From positions 22,502 through 86,501 of the forward strand of contig JAQXVO010000004.1 in the NCBI GenBank assembly GCA_029224965.1: a DNA stretch of 64,000 nt, given 5' to 3'. The DNA is from Lachnospiraceae bacterium (GTDB taxonomy: Bacteria; Bacillota; Clostridia; Lachnospirales; Lachnospiraceae). Below, piece by piece: positions 1-8,621 of this stretch. The notes under the pieces were generated by a model. The model was given only the letters and a program-made list of their open reading frames with translations, was not told where the DNA came from and did no database searches. The stretch's first letter is position 1; the number at the start of each line of letters is the position of its first letter. The position numbers and the translations under genes were made by a program.

Positions 1-450
1 GACATGGGGGAAGCCGGCCTTGGATTCCGTCTTATTGGCACGGTAGAGCTTGTGCAGAAGGGGAAGGAAGGTATCCAGTTCTTCCTGAGAGAGATTCTGG
101 CTGAGCCAGCTGTAGTAGTGGGTTTCGATGTCAACCTTCGAGAGCTTTAAATTTTCTGCCTTGGGAGTTGCGAAGAGCTGGTCGCTCCGTCGGTCAGCAG
201 GATTTTTCTTCTTGATCAGATAGCCCTTGGCCTCAAGGCTTGCCGCCCGTCGGGCGCAGGCACCCTTATCCAGGGTGAGTATCTCCCGGATCTCTTTCTG
301 GGTAATGCCGGGATTGTGGCGGACCACGTGGATGAAGTCGAATTCGCCGGTGCCGATGCCGGTCGCTTTCATGGTCTGGACTGTGAATTTGGATACCTCG
401 CGGGCAATCTTTGTGATTTCACGCAAATCGTTCCGCATGTCTTTCTGCAT
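1..450 (-). CDS. MarR family transcriptional regulator (partial, C-terminus off the window)
   Basis: Read on the minus strand from ATG at 450, this frame is open for 150 codons to the window edge. The ATG is preceded by a good GGAGG ribosome site (458-464 region). The protein starts MQKDMRNDLREITKIAREV. It has a winged-helix core with the MarR pattern NPGITQKEIREIL, then LDKGACARRAASLEAKGYL (recognition helix) and a wing containing NPADRRSD. MarR proteins are usually 140-160 residues, so little is missing. They are DNA-binding dimers that often respond to small ligands or oxidants. The promoter side carries a long palindrome (465-503) that it probably binds itself. The divergent neighbour is rubrerythrin, so a role in oxidative stress is possible, but this is inference. 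Confidence 0.85.
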   Translation of the reverse strand, partial: MQKDMRNDLREITKIAREVSKFTVQTMKATGIGTGEFDFIHVVRHNPGITQKEIREILTLDKGACARRAASLEAKGYLIKKKNPADRRSDQLFATPKAENLKLSKVDIETHYYSWLSQNLSQEELDTFLPLLHKLYRANKTESKAGFPHV

Positions 451-464
451 ATGAGCCTCCCATT

Positions 465-503
465 TAGATGTAGTATCAACTAAAATGGATGATAGTACAT
501 CTA
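465..503. promoter_or_regulatory. 13-bp inverted repeat, probable MarR operator
   Basis: The arms TAGATGTAGTATC (465-477) and GATAGTACATCTA (491-503) are inverted repeats with a single mismatch, separated by 13 nt. They sit immediately upstream of the minus-strand MarR start at 450. Long imperfect palindromes are typical autoregulatory MarR sites. The same intergenic region could also influence the divergent rubrerythrin gene. Confidence 0.6.
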
Positions 504-556
504 TATAGAGCTTGCAATAGAAAAATAGATCCTGCCGGAATTCTGGTGTTTTCCAG

Positions 557-586
557 TAGACTTGTAAATCAGTTGAATGGTATAAT
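557..586 (+). promoter_or_regulatory. Candidate sigma-A promoter of rubrerythrin
   Basis: A perfect TATAAT (581-586) lies 18 nt downstream of a weaker TAGACT (557-562). This gives a leader of about 120 nt to the rubrerythrin start at 716. The rest of the 451-715 gap shows no other gene. Confidence 0.5.
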
Positions 587-715
587 CAATATGTAGTCTG
601 AATTTTATGGCAAATAAACAGATACTGTCGCAAAATTCATTCTGGCCTGTCGCGGCTCAGGGAGATGGAACCGGCAGGTCCGAAAAGGAGAAGCTATCAG
701 ATAGGAGGTCTAGCT

Positions 716-1360
716 ATGAAGTTTGTATGTAAGGTATGTGGTTATGTATACGAAGGAGACAAGGCACCGGAAGAATGTCCCAAGTGCCATCAGAAGGGTG
801 TGTTCGAGCCGGTAGAAGAGAAGAAGAATCCCTATGCAGGCACCAAGACAGAAAAGAACCTATTGGAAGCATTTTCCGGTGAGTCACAGGCCCGGAATAA
901 ATATACCTATTTCGCTTCTGTTGCCAAGAAACAGGGATATGAGCAGATTGCAGCTCTTTTCCTGAAGACCGCAGATAATGAGAAGGAGCATGCAAAGCTC
1001 TGGTTCAAGGAACTCGGACTGCTAGGCGATACCCCGGAAAATCTTCTGGCTGCAGCAGAGGGCGAGAACTATGAGTGGACAGATATGTATGACCGTATGG
1101 CAAAGGAAGCCGATGAAGAAGGCTTCCATCAGCTGGCTGAGAAGTTCCGCGGCGTTGCTGCCATCGAGAAGTCCCATGAGGAGCGCTACCGCAAGCTGCT
1201 TCACAATGTAGAGACTAAGGAAGTCTTCAAGAAGAGTGAAGTAAAGGTATGGGAGTGCAGAAACTGCGGCCATATTGTCGTTGGAACGGAAGCTCCGGAG
1301 GTCTGCCCGGTCTGCAACCATCCGCAGTCCTTCTTTGAAGTACGTGCAGAAAACTACTAA
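716..1360 (+). CDS. rbr: Rubrerythrin with N- and C-terminal rubredoxin-like domains
   Basis: A 214-residue non-heme iron peroxidase that removes hydrogen peroxide in anaerobes. The ATG at 716 is chosen over an upstream in-frame codon because AGGAGG lies 5-10 nt before it and translation then begins directly on the CxxC domain. Domains in order: a rubredoxin-like domain (residues 1-30, CKVCGY then CPKC), a ferritin-like di-iron four-helix domain (about 45-180, with [16 protein letters not shown] and EKSHEERY carrying the Glu/His ligands), and a second rubredoxin-like domain (about 185-214, CRNCGH then CPVC). Classic rubrerythrins have one rubredoxin domain at the C-terminus; 'reverse' ones have it at the N-terminus. 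This protein has both. It is probably a single-gene transcript ending at the terminator that follows. Confidence 0.93.
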   Translation: MKFVCKVCGYVYEGDKAPEECPKCHQKGVFEPVEEKKNPYAGTKTEKNLLEAFSGESQARNKYTYFASVAKKQGYEQIAALFLKTADNEKEHAKLWFKELGLLGDTPENLLAAAEGENYEWTDMYDRMAKEADEEGFHQLAEKFRGVAAIEKSHEERYRKLLHNVETKEVFKKSEVKVWECRNCGHIVVGTEAPEVCPVCNHPQSFFEVRAENY

Positions 1361-1372
1361 ATCTGCTAACAT

Positions 1373-1462
1373 AAATCCCTGTAGGATTTGATTCAGCCAT
1401 TCAAGATCAGGAAATCTGACAATGGAAGGCTGGCTTCAATAGATTCTGCAGGGATTTTTTGA
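1373..1462 (+). terminator. Long-stem rho-independent terminator after rubrerythrin
   Basis: AATCCCTGTAG pairs with CTGCAGGGATT (one mismatch) across a structured interior in which CAGCCATT faces AATGGAAGGCTG. A run of six T follows. Confidence 0.75.
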
Positions 1463-1511
1463 CTTTTCTAATGTTAGCTGCAGCTTCTGGGGATGTAGGA
1501 AAGGTGGATAT

Positions 1512-2150
1512 ATGAAGATTTATAATGTTACAGATCCTGAGTTCAGAGAATATGGAAGAATTATTGAGGGATATGATCTATCGGAAATCCTTGATGCTTT
1601 AAATCAGCATACCCCTTGTCCGGAAGGCGGTACTGCTTATGTGCCGAAGGAAGAAGCCATTCAGAATCTTCCTTCCGCAAAGGCCCTGGCATCTTCACTG
1701 TTCGGCGGCCTTCCGGTAGAATTCGGCTGGTGCAATGGCCATAATACCAGGCTTAACTGCCTGGAATATCACAGGAATTCCGAGTTCAATCTCGGTACAG
1801 AAGATTTTATCCTGATTCTTGGTCTGGCAAAGGATATCAGAGACTGGAAGCTTGATACTTCGACCTGCAAGGCTTTTAAGGTCCCTGCAGGTGTGCTGGT
1901 TGAGGTCTTCGAGACCGCTCTTCACTATGCTCCCTGTTCCGCAGCTAACGGAGCAGGTTTCCGGGTTCTTGTGGCACTTCCGGACGGAACCAATACCGAA
2001 GCCCCGCATGTCGATGGAAAGAGTCCGGAAGACAGACTTCTTCGGGCAAACAATAAGTGGCTTCTTGCTCATCTGGATGCTCCGGAGGCAAAGGATGGTG
2101 CCTGGATCGGACTGACAGGAGAGAATATCGATCTTTCGGATTCCATTTGA
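1512..2150 (+). CDS. DUF4867 family protein (cupin-like, function unknown)
   Basis: A 212-residue soluble protein beginning MKIYNVTDPEFREYGRI, an N-terminus I recognise from the DUF4867 family of Clostridia. Its pattern (EFNLGTEDFILILG, KAFKVPAGVLVEVF, LHYAPC) resembles the beta-sandwich of ureidoglycolate-lyase/cupin-type proteins, which suggests a sugar- or carboxylate-handling enzyme. No reaction is established for it to my knowledge. AAAGGTGG precedes the ATG. It lies 22 nt upstream of the AlkD-like gene and is probably co-transcribed with it. Confidence 0.75.
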   Translation: MKIYNVTDPEFREYGRIIEGYDLSEILDALNQHTPCPEGGTAYVPKEEAIQNLPSAKALASSLFGGLPVEFGWCNGHNTRLNCLEYHRNSEFNLGTEDFILILGLAKDIRDWKLDTSTCKAFKVPAGVLVEVFETALHYAPCSAANGAGFRVLVALPDGTNTEAPHVDGKSPEDRLLRANNKWLLAHLDAPEAKDGAWIGLTGENIDLSDSI

Positions 2151-2172
2151 TCAGAAATAAACAAGTTCAAAT

Positions 2173-2871
2173 ATGACAAGAGCAGAAATTCAATCAGAAC
2201 TTAGAGAGCACGCAGACGAGAAATATAGGAAATTTTCCTCCGGCCTGCTTCCAGGTGTAGAGAACATCCTCGGCGTACGCCTGCCAGTGCTTCGAAAGCT
2301 GGCAAGGGAGCTTGCTAAGACAGACTGGCAGGAAAACATGAGTGAGCTTTCAGATGACAGCTTCGAAGAAATCATGCTCCAGGGCATGATGATCGGCTGT
2401 GTGAAATGCTCTTTTGACGAGCAGCTGGAGCTCATCAGAAAGTTTATTCCGAAGATCGACAACTGGTCCGTCTGTGACAGCTTCTGCACCGGGCTCAAGT
2501 TCGCGAAAAAGAATCAGGAAGAATTTTTTCGATTCTTGAAGCCCTATATTTCTTCTGACAAGGAGTATGACCAGCGCTTTGTTGCGGTGATTCTTCTGAA
2601 TTACTACATTGACGAAGAATGGCTCTCTCGCACCGTGAAGGCTCTGCAGGAAATTCAGGCCCGGGAATATTATGCAAAGATGGCCGTGGCCTGGGCTATG
2701 GCGGAATGTTATCTGCATTTCCCGGATGAAGTCATGCCGATTCTGAAAGAGAACAAGCTGGATCCGGAAGTTCAGCAGAAGACCCTGCAGAAGATTATTG
2801 AGTCCCGGATCATTACTCCTGAGACGCGGGAGGAAATCCGCACCATGAAGAAGACGTGCAAAAAAGTCTAA
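2173..2871 (+). CDS. DNA alkylation repair protein, AlkD/HEAT-repeat family
   Basis: A 232-residue, all-helical HEAT-like protein of the AlkD family, DNA glycosylases that remove bulky or positively charged alkylated bases such as 3-methyladenine and 7-methylguanine. Family signs are GVRLPVLRKLAREL near residue 35, the core segment IDNWSVCDSFC (about 95-105, containing the W and D that AlkD uses), and RFVAVILLNYYI. The length matches the family. The Shine-Dalgarno signal before the ATG is poor, so translation may be coupled to the DUF4867 gene 22 nt upstream. Confidence 0.85.
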   Translation: MTRAEIQSELREHADEKYRKFSSGLLPGVENILGVRLPVLRKLARELAKTDWQENMSELSDDSFEEIMLQGMMIGCVKCSFDEQLELIRKFIPKIDNWSVCDSFCTGLKFAKKNQEEFFRFLKPYISSDKEYDQRFVAVILLNYYIDEEWLSRTVKALQEIQAREYYAKMAVAWAMAECYLHFPDEVMPILKENKLDPEVQQKTLQKIIESRIITPETREEIRTMKKTCKKV

Positions 2872-2959
2872 AAGAGAACAAGTAAAAAAGACTGTTTCCG
2901 AAGAAGAACTGCTGTGTATTAAATTTCTATAAGAAAACGATCATTAGGGGGTATTGAAA

Positions 2960-4150
2960 ATGAGAATCCGGAAGAGAAGGTTCCGTCTGCTTGCACTATT
3001 GCTTGTTCTGGCCCTTGGCTTGACGCTGCCGGCGTGCAGCGGAAGCAAAAACTCTTCTGCTGCGAAAACAGCGGCAGAAAACACTCTGAAAAAGGATGCT
3101 TCAAAATCGTCTGATAAAAAGAATACAGAGAAGAAAGCAGATCAGAGCAGCTCGGAAGACGCAGCATCGTCCGAAGCAAATGCAGATGCCAATGCAGCAC
3201 AGGCAGCAGATTCTGCAGCAGCAACAGAGATGTTTGCCACAACGGAAGTGAATATCCGGACCCAGCCAAATGCCTCAGCCGAGAAGGCCGGCCTACTTAA
3301 CCGTGGCGATTCGGTTCAGGCCTTAAGCGATAAAGACGGCTGGACTGAAATCATCAAAAATAATGCTCATTATTACGTATCCAGCAAATACCTGTCCAAG
3401 GATAAGCCGGCAGATGAGCCGCAGACATCCGCGGATGCTTCGCAGTCGGCAGCATCAGGACCAGCATCCGGAAATACTTCTATTCAGACTCCGGCCGTCA
3501 ACCGGGAAGTGACCAGGGGAAAAATTGTCTGCATTGATGCGGGTCATCAGGCACACGGAAACAATGCAAAAGAACCCATCGGACCAGGTTCCAGTCAGAC
3601 CAAGGCCAAGGTTTCCAGCGGTACAAGCGGTGTAGCAACAGGAATTCCGGAATATCAGCTGAACCTGACAGTGGCTCTGAAACTGCAGAAAGAACTCCAG
3701 GCCCGAGGATATCAGGTTATCATGGTTCGGACCACAAATGATGTCAATATTTCCAATTCGGAGCGGGCAGCCATTGCTAATAATGCACATGTGGCAGCCT
3801 TTATCCGGATTCATGCAAACGGATCTTCGAATTCCTCGGCAAATGGTGCCATGACCATCTGCCAGACTGCATCGAATCCCTATAACGGCAATCTGCATGA
3901 CCAGAGCTATGCTTTGTCCAAGGATGTCCTGGATTATCTGGCAGCTGCCACCGGCTGTAAGAAGGAATATGTCTGGCAGACCGACAGTATGAGCGGAATC
4001 AACTGGTGTCAGGTGCCGGTAACCATTGTCGAGATGGGATACATGTCCAATCCGGCGGAAGATCAGAAGATGGCCACGGATGATTACCAGACAAAGATTG
4101 TCAGCGGCATTGCCAATGGAATCGACGCTTATATTGCAAGTATCCAGTAA
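2960..4150 (+). CDS. Lipoprotein SH3b / N-acetylmuramoyl-L-alanine amidase (Amidase_3)
   Basis: A 396-residue cell-wall hydrolase that cleaves the amide bond between muramic acid and the stem peptide. ATG 2960 is preferred over TTG 2954 because the AGGGGG ribosome site is 8 nt from the ATG but only 2 nt from the TTG. In order: a positively charged signal peptide with lipobox LPAC near residue 28, a low-complexity A/S/K/E/D linker, an SH3b domain (about 90-145, [16 protein letters not shown]), a second A/S/P linker, and a zinc amidase domain (about 185-396) starting IVCIDAGHQ, with RIHAN and the catalytic-end VEMGYMSN motif. It probably acts outside the membrane, anchored by lipid. Confidence 0.92.
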   Translation: MRIRKRRFRLLALLLVLALGLTLPACSGSKNSSAAKTAAENTLKKDASKSSDKKNTEKKADQSSSEDAASSEANADANAAQAADSAAATEMFATTEVNIRTQPNASAEKAGLLNRGDSVQALSDKDGWTEIIKNNAHYYVSSKYLSKDKPADEPQTSADASQSAASGPASGNTSIQTPAVNREVTRGKIVCIDAGHQAHGNNAKEPIGPGSSQTKAKVSSGTSGVATGIPEYQLNLTVALKLQKELQARGYQVIMVRTTNDVNISNSERAAIANNAHVAAFIRIHANGSSNSSANGAMTICQTASNPYNGNLHDQSYALSKDVLDYLAAATGCKKEYVWQTDSMSGINWCQVPVTIVEMGYMSNPAEDQKMATDDYQTKIVSGIANGIDAYIASIQ

Positions 4151-4165
4151 AATTCAGAATACTTT

Positions 4166-4193
4166 ATTCCATACCTATGTGATATTATGGAAT
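4166..4193. promoter_or_regulatory. 8-bp inverted repeat upstream of asrABC, possible operator
   Basis: ATTCCATA (4166-4173) and TATGGAAT (4186-4193) are perfect inverted arms 12 nt apart, ending 43 nt before the asrA start. The spacing suits a dimeric regulator. I recognise no named binding site. Confidence 0.35.
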
Positions 4194-4236
4194 TAACTTT
4201 TGTCACACCTTTTATTAAACAGGAGGCGAAACAGAA

Positions 4237-5262
4237 ATGGGATATATCATTGACCGGGAACAGTTCGGGAAACTGTTCTCCTATTGGCAGAGGGAGTATG
4301 AAATCTGGGCTCCGAAGCGCTTTGTCGGAGGCGGACGGTTTTCGGACACGGATGCGGTCCGCTACGCAGTCGTAAAGGATCCGGACGAGATCGAGTTTGA
4401 AGAGAAGTCCGCGTATTCCTGGAAAGAAACCGTGCTTCCTCCTTCCGAGACACTCTTCTACTTCACACAGACCCATGTGGAAGAGGCAGAGGCTCCGAAA
4501 AAGAAGCGGCTGGTCTTTCTTCGAAGCTGTGATCTGGCAGCCGTCAGGAGAATGGATCAGATCTATCTTCAGAACGGTGCTCCGGATTATTACTACGACA
4601 GGAAGCGGAAGGATCTGGCTTTCGTCATGATCGGATGCCCGAAGAGCTGTGAAAACGGTTTCTGCGTCAGCATGGAATCCAACATGTCCGACAATTATGA
4701 CGTGAGCCTTGATCTGGTCAACGGCGAGTATCGTCTGGACGTCAGGAGAGATGACTGGGATGCTTTTCTTGCAGAGAGCGGAGCAGAAAAGGCTGAGATC
4801 AGTCCTTCTCGTGTAAGCGAAAACAAGGTGAAGGTTCACGTCCCGGAAAATCTGACTTACGAGGTCGGAAAGAGTTCCATGTGGAACCAGTATGACAAGC
4901 GCTGCATCAACTGCGGCAGATGCAATTTTGTCTGTCCGACCTGCACATGCTTTACCATGCAGGATCTCTACTATGACGCAAACGGAAATGTCGGCGAACG
5001 GCGCCGGGTTCAGGCTTCCTGCATGGTTGACGGCTATACCGATGTAGCCGGCGGTGCCAGCTACAGGAAGAAGAACGGAGAGCGGATGCGTTTCAAGACC
5101 CTGCACAAGGTTCTGGATTTTAAAGAGCGCTTCGGCTATCAGATGTGTGTTGGCTGCGGAAGATGTGATGATATCTGTCCGGAGTATATTTCCTTCTCCA
5201 ACATTATCAATCATCTGGAAGAAGGTATGAAGGAGGTAGAGAACGATGGCAGTAGAAAATAA
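4237..5262 (+). CDS. asrA: Anaerobic sulfite reductase subunit A
   Basis: A 341-residue iron-sulfur electron-transfer subunit of the NADH-dependent dissimilatory-type sulfite reductase AsrABC, which reduces sulfite to sulfide. Two [4Fe-4S] ferredoxin motifs lie in the C-terminal third, CINCGRCNFVCP from C223 and CVGCGRCDDICP from C304. The N-terminal part contains the LRSCDLAAVRRMDQIYL segment shared with hydrogenase/Asr subunit families. The ATG has AGGAGG 8 nt upstream. It overlaps asrB by 17 nt, consistent with translational coupling in an asrA-asrB-asrC operon. Confidence 0.95.
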   Translation: MGYIIDREQFGKLFSYWQREYEIWAPKRFVGGGRFSDTDAVRYAVVKDPDEIEFEEKSAYSWKETVLPPSETLFYFTQTHVEEAEAPKKKRLVFLRSCDLAAVRRMDQIYLQNGAPDYYYDRKRKDLAFVMIGCPKSCENGFCVSMESNMSDNYDVSLDLVNGEYRLDVRRDDWDAFLAESGAEKAEISPSRVSENKVKVHVPENLTYEVGKSSMWNQYDKRCINCGRCNFVCPTCTCFTMQDLYYDANGNVGERRRVQASCMVDGYTDVAGGASYRKKNGERMRFKTLHKVLDFKERFGYQMCVGCGRCDDICPEYISFSNIINHLEEGMKEVENDGSRK

Positions 5263-6052
5263 GTATGTTCCCTTCCCTTCGAAGATCGAGAAGGTCATTC
5301 GTCATACCAAGACCGAGTATACCTTCCGCATGCATTTTGACCATGCCCTGGAACTGGTAAAGCCCGGACAGTTTTTTGAAATCTCCATGCCGAAATACGG
5401 CGAAGCACCGATTTCCGTCAGCGGCATTGGAGAAGACACCATTGATTTCACCATCCGCCGTGTCGGCGTGGTTACTAATGAGGTATTCGAGCGCTATGAG
5501 GGCCAGGAACTTCTGATCCGCGGACCCTATGGAAACGGTTTTGAGTTCAGCGATTATGACGGCAGCGAGCTGATCGTTGTTGCCGGCGGTACCGGTGTCT
5601 CCCCGGTCCGCGGTGTCATCGATCATTATGCTCACCATACGGACAAGGTCGATGGTATAACAGCCATTGTCGGATTCAAGTCTCCGGATGATATTCTCTT
5701 CCGGGATGATCTGGAATACTGGAAAGAGCATATCGATTTCCGTATGACCGTAGACAGCGCCAAGGGTCAGCCGGGTTATCGGGAAGGCTTCGTTACAGCC
5801 GTTGTTCCCGAACTGACACCGAAGAACCTTTCCAATACCAAGGCTATCGTTGTCGGACCACCTCCCATGATGCGCTTTACCATTGCAGGCCTTCTGAAGC
5901 TGGGCATTCCGGAAGAAAATATCTGGCTGTCTCAGGAAAGGAAGATGTGCTGCGGACTTGGTAAGTGCGGACACTGCAAGATCGGAAATGTCTATGTCTG
6001 CATTGACGGACCTGTATTCCCTTATGTAAAGAGTAAAACAATGGTTGACTGA
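5246..6052 (+). CDS. asrB: Anaerobic sulfite reductase subunit B (FAD/NAD-binding)
   Basis: A 268-residue flavoprotein of the ferredoxin-NADP reductase fold that passes electrons from NADH to AsrA/AsrC. It has an FAD-binding barrel, an NAD-binding part with VAGGTGVSPVRGVI, and the dihydroorotate-dehydrogenase-electron-transfer-type [2Fe-2S] tail CCGLGKCGHCKIG then C. It overlaps asrA by 17 nt. Its TGA overlaps an in-frame ATG of asrC, though the better asrC start lies 12 nt further on. Confidence 0.95.
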   Translation: MAVENKYVPFPSKIEKVIRHTKTEYTFRMHFDHALELVKPGQFFEISMPKYGEAPISVSGIGEDTIDFTIRRVGVVTNEVFERYEGQELLIRGPYGNGFEFSDYDGSELIVVAGGTGVSPVRGVIDHYAHHTDKVDGITAIVGFKSPDDILFRDDLEYWKEHIDFRMTVDSAKGQPGYREGFVTAVVPELTPKNLSNTKAIVVGPPPMMRFTIAGLLKLGIPEENIWLSQERKMCCGLGKCGHCKIGNVYVCIDGPVFPYVKSKTMVD

Positions 6053-6063
6053 TGGAGGATGGC

Positions 6064-7116
6064 ATGGATATCAATACAAAAGATCTGAAAAAGAATGCAT
6101 TCCGTGTCACAAAGGTGCGCGGAATTACATCATCAAGAATTCGTGTGCCGGGTGGTCTGCTGAAGGCAGAGTATCTGGGAAAAATTCAGGAAATCGCTGA
6201 GAAATACGGAAATGGCACCGTAAACCTGACTTCTCGTCAGGGCTTCGAGATCCCGGGAATTCCTTTTGAGAAAATTCCGGAAGTCAATCAGGCCCTGCAG
6301 GAGATCATCGACGGCACCGGTGTCAACCAGACCGGAAAAGAGCGCGGAGAAGGCTATCCGGCATCCGGAACCAGAAATGTCTCGGCCTGCGTCGGAAACC
6401 GCGTCTGTCCCTATGCCTGCTACGATACCACAGCTTTGGCTCAGAAAATTGAGAAGGTCATCTTCCCGGATGACCTGCATGTCAAGATCGTTCTGACCGG
6501 CTGCCCCAATGACTGCCAGAAGGTAAGAATGGGCGATATCGGTATCATGGGTATGACAGAACCCCAGCTGGATCCGGAACGCTGCATCAGCTGCGGCGCC
6601 TGCATCAAGGCCTGCCGTTCCAAGTCGGTAGATGCTCTGACCAAGGTCCACTTCCGTCCGGAGCGTGATAGCTATAAGTGCATCGGCTGCGGCGAATGTG
6701 TCAATGCCTGCCCGAATCTGGCCTGGACCAGAAGTCAGAAGAAGTATTACCGCGTCACCCTTCTCGGAAGAACCGGTAAGAAGAATCCGCGTATGGGTGT
6801 GGATTTCATCAAATGGGCAGATGAAGACAGTATCATCCAGATCATCAAGAATACCTATGACTATGTCCGTCACTATATCAATCCGGATTCTCCGGGCGGT
6901 AAGGAACATATCGGCTACATCGTTGACCGGACCGGAACCGAAGAGTTCCTGCGCTGGGCATTGAAGGATGTCCATCTGCCGGATATTGCCGAGGTCTACA
7001 CACCACTGAACTGGAACGGTATCGAGTACGCTCATAACAAATATTTCGGCAATCAGAGATATCACGAAGACGGAACCATCGTTACGGATTTCAGTGAAGA
7101 TAAGCCAAAACGATAA
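6064..7116 (+). CDS. asrC: Anaerobic sulfite reductase subunit C (siroheme/[4Fe-4S])
   Basis: The catalytic subunit, 350 residues from ATG 6064. This start is preferred to ATG 6052 because GGAGG (6054-6058) is 5 nt upstream of it. It carries the sulfite/nitrite reductase siroheme-Fe4S ligand set (CVGNRVCPYAC, then TGCPNDCQKVRMGDIG) followed by two ferredoxin motifs, CISCGACIKAC and CIGCGECVNACP. It catalyses the six-electron reduction of sulfite to sulfide. It needs siroheme, whose synthesis genes begin 0.8 kb downstream. Confidence 0.95.
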   Translation: MDINTKDLKKNAFRVTKVRGITSSRIRVPGGLLKAEYLGKIQEIAEKYGNGTVNLTSRQGFEIPGIPFEKIPEVNQALQEIIDGTGVNQTGKERGEGYPASGTRNVSACVGNRVCPYACYDTTALAQKIEKVIFPDDLHVKIVLTGCPNDCQKVRMGDIGIMGMTEPQLDPERCISCGACIKACRSKSVDALTKVHFRPERDSYKCIGCGECVNACPNLAWTRSQKKYYRVTLLGRTGKKNPRMGVDFIKWADEDSIIQIIKNTYDYVRHYINPDSPGGKEHIGYIVDRTGTEEFLRWALKDVHLPDIAEVYTPLNWNGIEYAHNKYFGNQRYHEDGTIVTDFSEDKPKR

Positions 7117-7217
7117 TCGTTTCTTAGATCCGAATTCTCGAAGAAAAAAGATGCGGAGATGACAGAGATCAATACCGTCTGGGAAAAATTAACGATTTAA
7201 GAAAAGATCAGTGAAAC

Positions 7218-7247
7218 AGCCGCTGCAGGCATGTGCGGCGGCTTTTT
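7218..7247 (+). terminator. Rho-independent terminator of the asr operon
   Basis: AGCCGCTGCA pairs with TGCGGCGGCT (one mismatch) around a short loop and is followed by TTTTT. It separates asrABC from the bioY-siroheme genes, which must have their own promoter in 7248-7318. Confidence 0.85.
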
Positions 7248-7318
7248 GTCCGCTGTCGGTTTGTGACCGACCTGGCAATTGGAATTTTTATGGAAAATCG
7301 TAAGCGGAAGGGGAAATT

Positions 7319-7918
7319 ATGGAAAATACAGTCACGCAAAAAGGAAATATGGCGGCCAGTGATCTGGCCTACTGTGCCCTCTTTGTAGCCCTGATGGTTG
7401 TCGGGGCCAAGATCAACATTGTGCTTCCGATCGGAACGGGAGTTACTGTATCACTGCAGATTATGTTTGCTGTCATTACGGGCCTTCTGATCGGACCGCG
7501 AAATGGCCTGATCAGCCTCGTGGTCTATCTTCTTCTGGGCCTGATCGGTCTTCCGGTCTATGCCCATGGCGGCGGACTGGCCTATCTTCTCCGTCCGACC
7601 TACGGCTTTCTTCTGGGCTTTGCTTCGGCAGCCTGGCTGTCAGGAATTCTTCTGAAGAGCTTCCGGAAAAAGAACTTTGCAGCCTATCTCATTTCCGGAG
7701 AAATCGGCATGCTGTCCTATTATGTCCTGGGCCTTCTGTATTTTGCCATGCTCAGCAATGTCCTTCTCCAGGATGCACAGCCGATTGGATTGAAGGAGCT
7801 TTTTACCGTCTGGTTCTTCAGTACGGTCTGGATTGATGCAATTATTGCAGGTGTCGGTTCGCTTGTGGCCTACAAGGTGGCTCCGGCGCTCAATAAAATC
7901 AGAGAGGGTTCACGTTGA
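7319..7918 (+). CDS. bioY: BioY-family biotin transporter S component
   Basis: A 199-residue integral membrane protein with about six helices. It is the substrate-binding S unit of an ECF transporter for biotin. The family signature GAKINIVLPIGTGVTVSLQ follows the first helix, and GLPVYAHGGGLAYLLRPTYGF matches the conserved BioY loop. No EcfAAT module is visible here, so it would share one encoded elsewhere. It overlaps the next gene by 4 nt, tying biotin uptake to the siroheme genes transcriptionally. Biotin is also needed by the AccB/AccC proteins encoded at 48-50 kb. Confidence 0.9.
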   Translation: MENTVTQKGNMAASDLAYCALFVALMVVGAKINIVLPIGTGVTVSLQIMFAVITGLLIGPRNGLISLVVYLLLGLIGLPVYAHGGGLAYLLRPTYGFLLGFASAAWLSGILLKSFRKKNFAAYLISGEIGMLSYYVLGLLYFAMLSNVLLQDAQPIGLKELFTVWFFSTVWIDAIIAGVGSLVAYKVAPALNKIREGSR

Positions 7919-8580
7919 AGCTTTTCCCTTTTTACTATGATATTACAGATACCCGCTTCCTGGTTGTGGGAGGCGGAGAAGTGGCGGCCGGCAAGATCAG
8001 CCGCCTTACTTCGTTTACAGACAAAATCACGGTAGTTGCTCCGGAGGCCTCGGTCTATATTTCAGAGCTCTGTCATCAGGGCCGGCTGAACTATATCAGA
8101 AGGACTTTTGAGGACAGCGATCTGGAGAATGCCGACTGTGTGATTTCGGCGACCGGGGACAGGGAACTGAACCGCCATATCAGTGAGCTCTGCCGGCAGA
8201 GGAAGCTTCCGGTCAATGCTGTGGACGATCCGGAAAACTGCACCTTCTTCTTCCCGGCTATGATCAGGAAGGGGCCTCTTACGGTGAGCATTTCCACCGA
8301 CGGGGCTTCGCCCAGCTATGCGGGCATGCTGAAGCGGGAGATTGCAGGGATCCTTCCGGAAAATATAGACCAGGTCCTCGAGATCATGCACGAGGTCCGG
8401 TCTTCCTTTCCCGAGGATCATCCGGACTTCGATCAGAAAGAGAGAGCGGCGGTCTATAAGAGGCTTCTGGCGGAACTTCTGGCAAGAGAGACCATGCCTG
8501 GACCGGAGGAAAAGAAGACCATGGTCAAGGAGATCTGCAGGGAAGTTTTGAAGCAAAAGAATTCCGAATCGGAAAGATGA
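7915..8580 (+). CDS. Precorrin-2 dehydrogenase / sirohydrochlorin ferrochelatase (CysG N-domain/Met8p type)
   Basis: A 221-residue enzyme that oxidises precorrin-2 to sirohydrochlorin with NAD and may also insert iron to make siroheme. It starts at TTG 7915, overlapping the bioY stop, with a GAGAGGG ribosome site. The Rossmann motif VVGGGEVAAGKISRL is at the N-terminus. VNAVDDPENCTFFFPA and PLTVSISTDGASPSYA are the hallmark segments of the family. It is the last pathway step for the AsrC cofactor. Confidence 0.93.
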   Translation: MKLFPFYYDITDTRFLVVGGGEVAAGKISRLTSFTDKITVVAPEASVYISELCHQGRLNYIRRTFEDSDLENADCVISATGDRELNRHISELCRQRKLPVNAVDDPENCTFFFPAMIRKGPLTVSISTDGASPSYAGMLKREIAGILPENIDQVLEIMHEVRSSFPEDHPDFDQKERAAVYKRLLAELLARETMPGPEEKKTMVKEICREVLKQKNSESER

Positions 8581-8621
8581 GTGAGTAAGAGACAGCATAT
8601 TCATAAATATCAGGACAGAAA

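Noticed and set aside
4176..4206. TGTGA...TCACA pair before asrA, suggesting a CRP/FNR site
   Set aside because: The half-sites are about 17 nt apart, far from the 6-nt spacing of CRP or the 4-nt spacing of FNR sites.
4129..5298. 389-codon minus-strand frame opposite asrA
   Set aside because: asrA is certain; the reverse frame lacks any motif.
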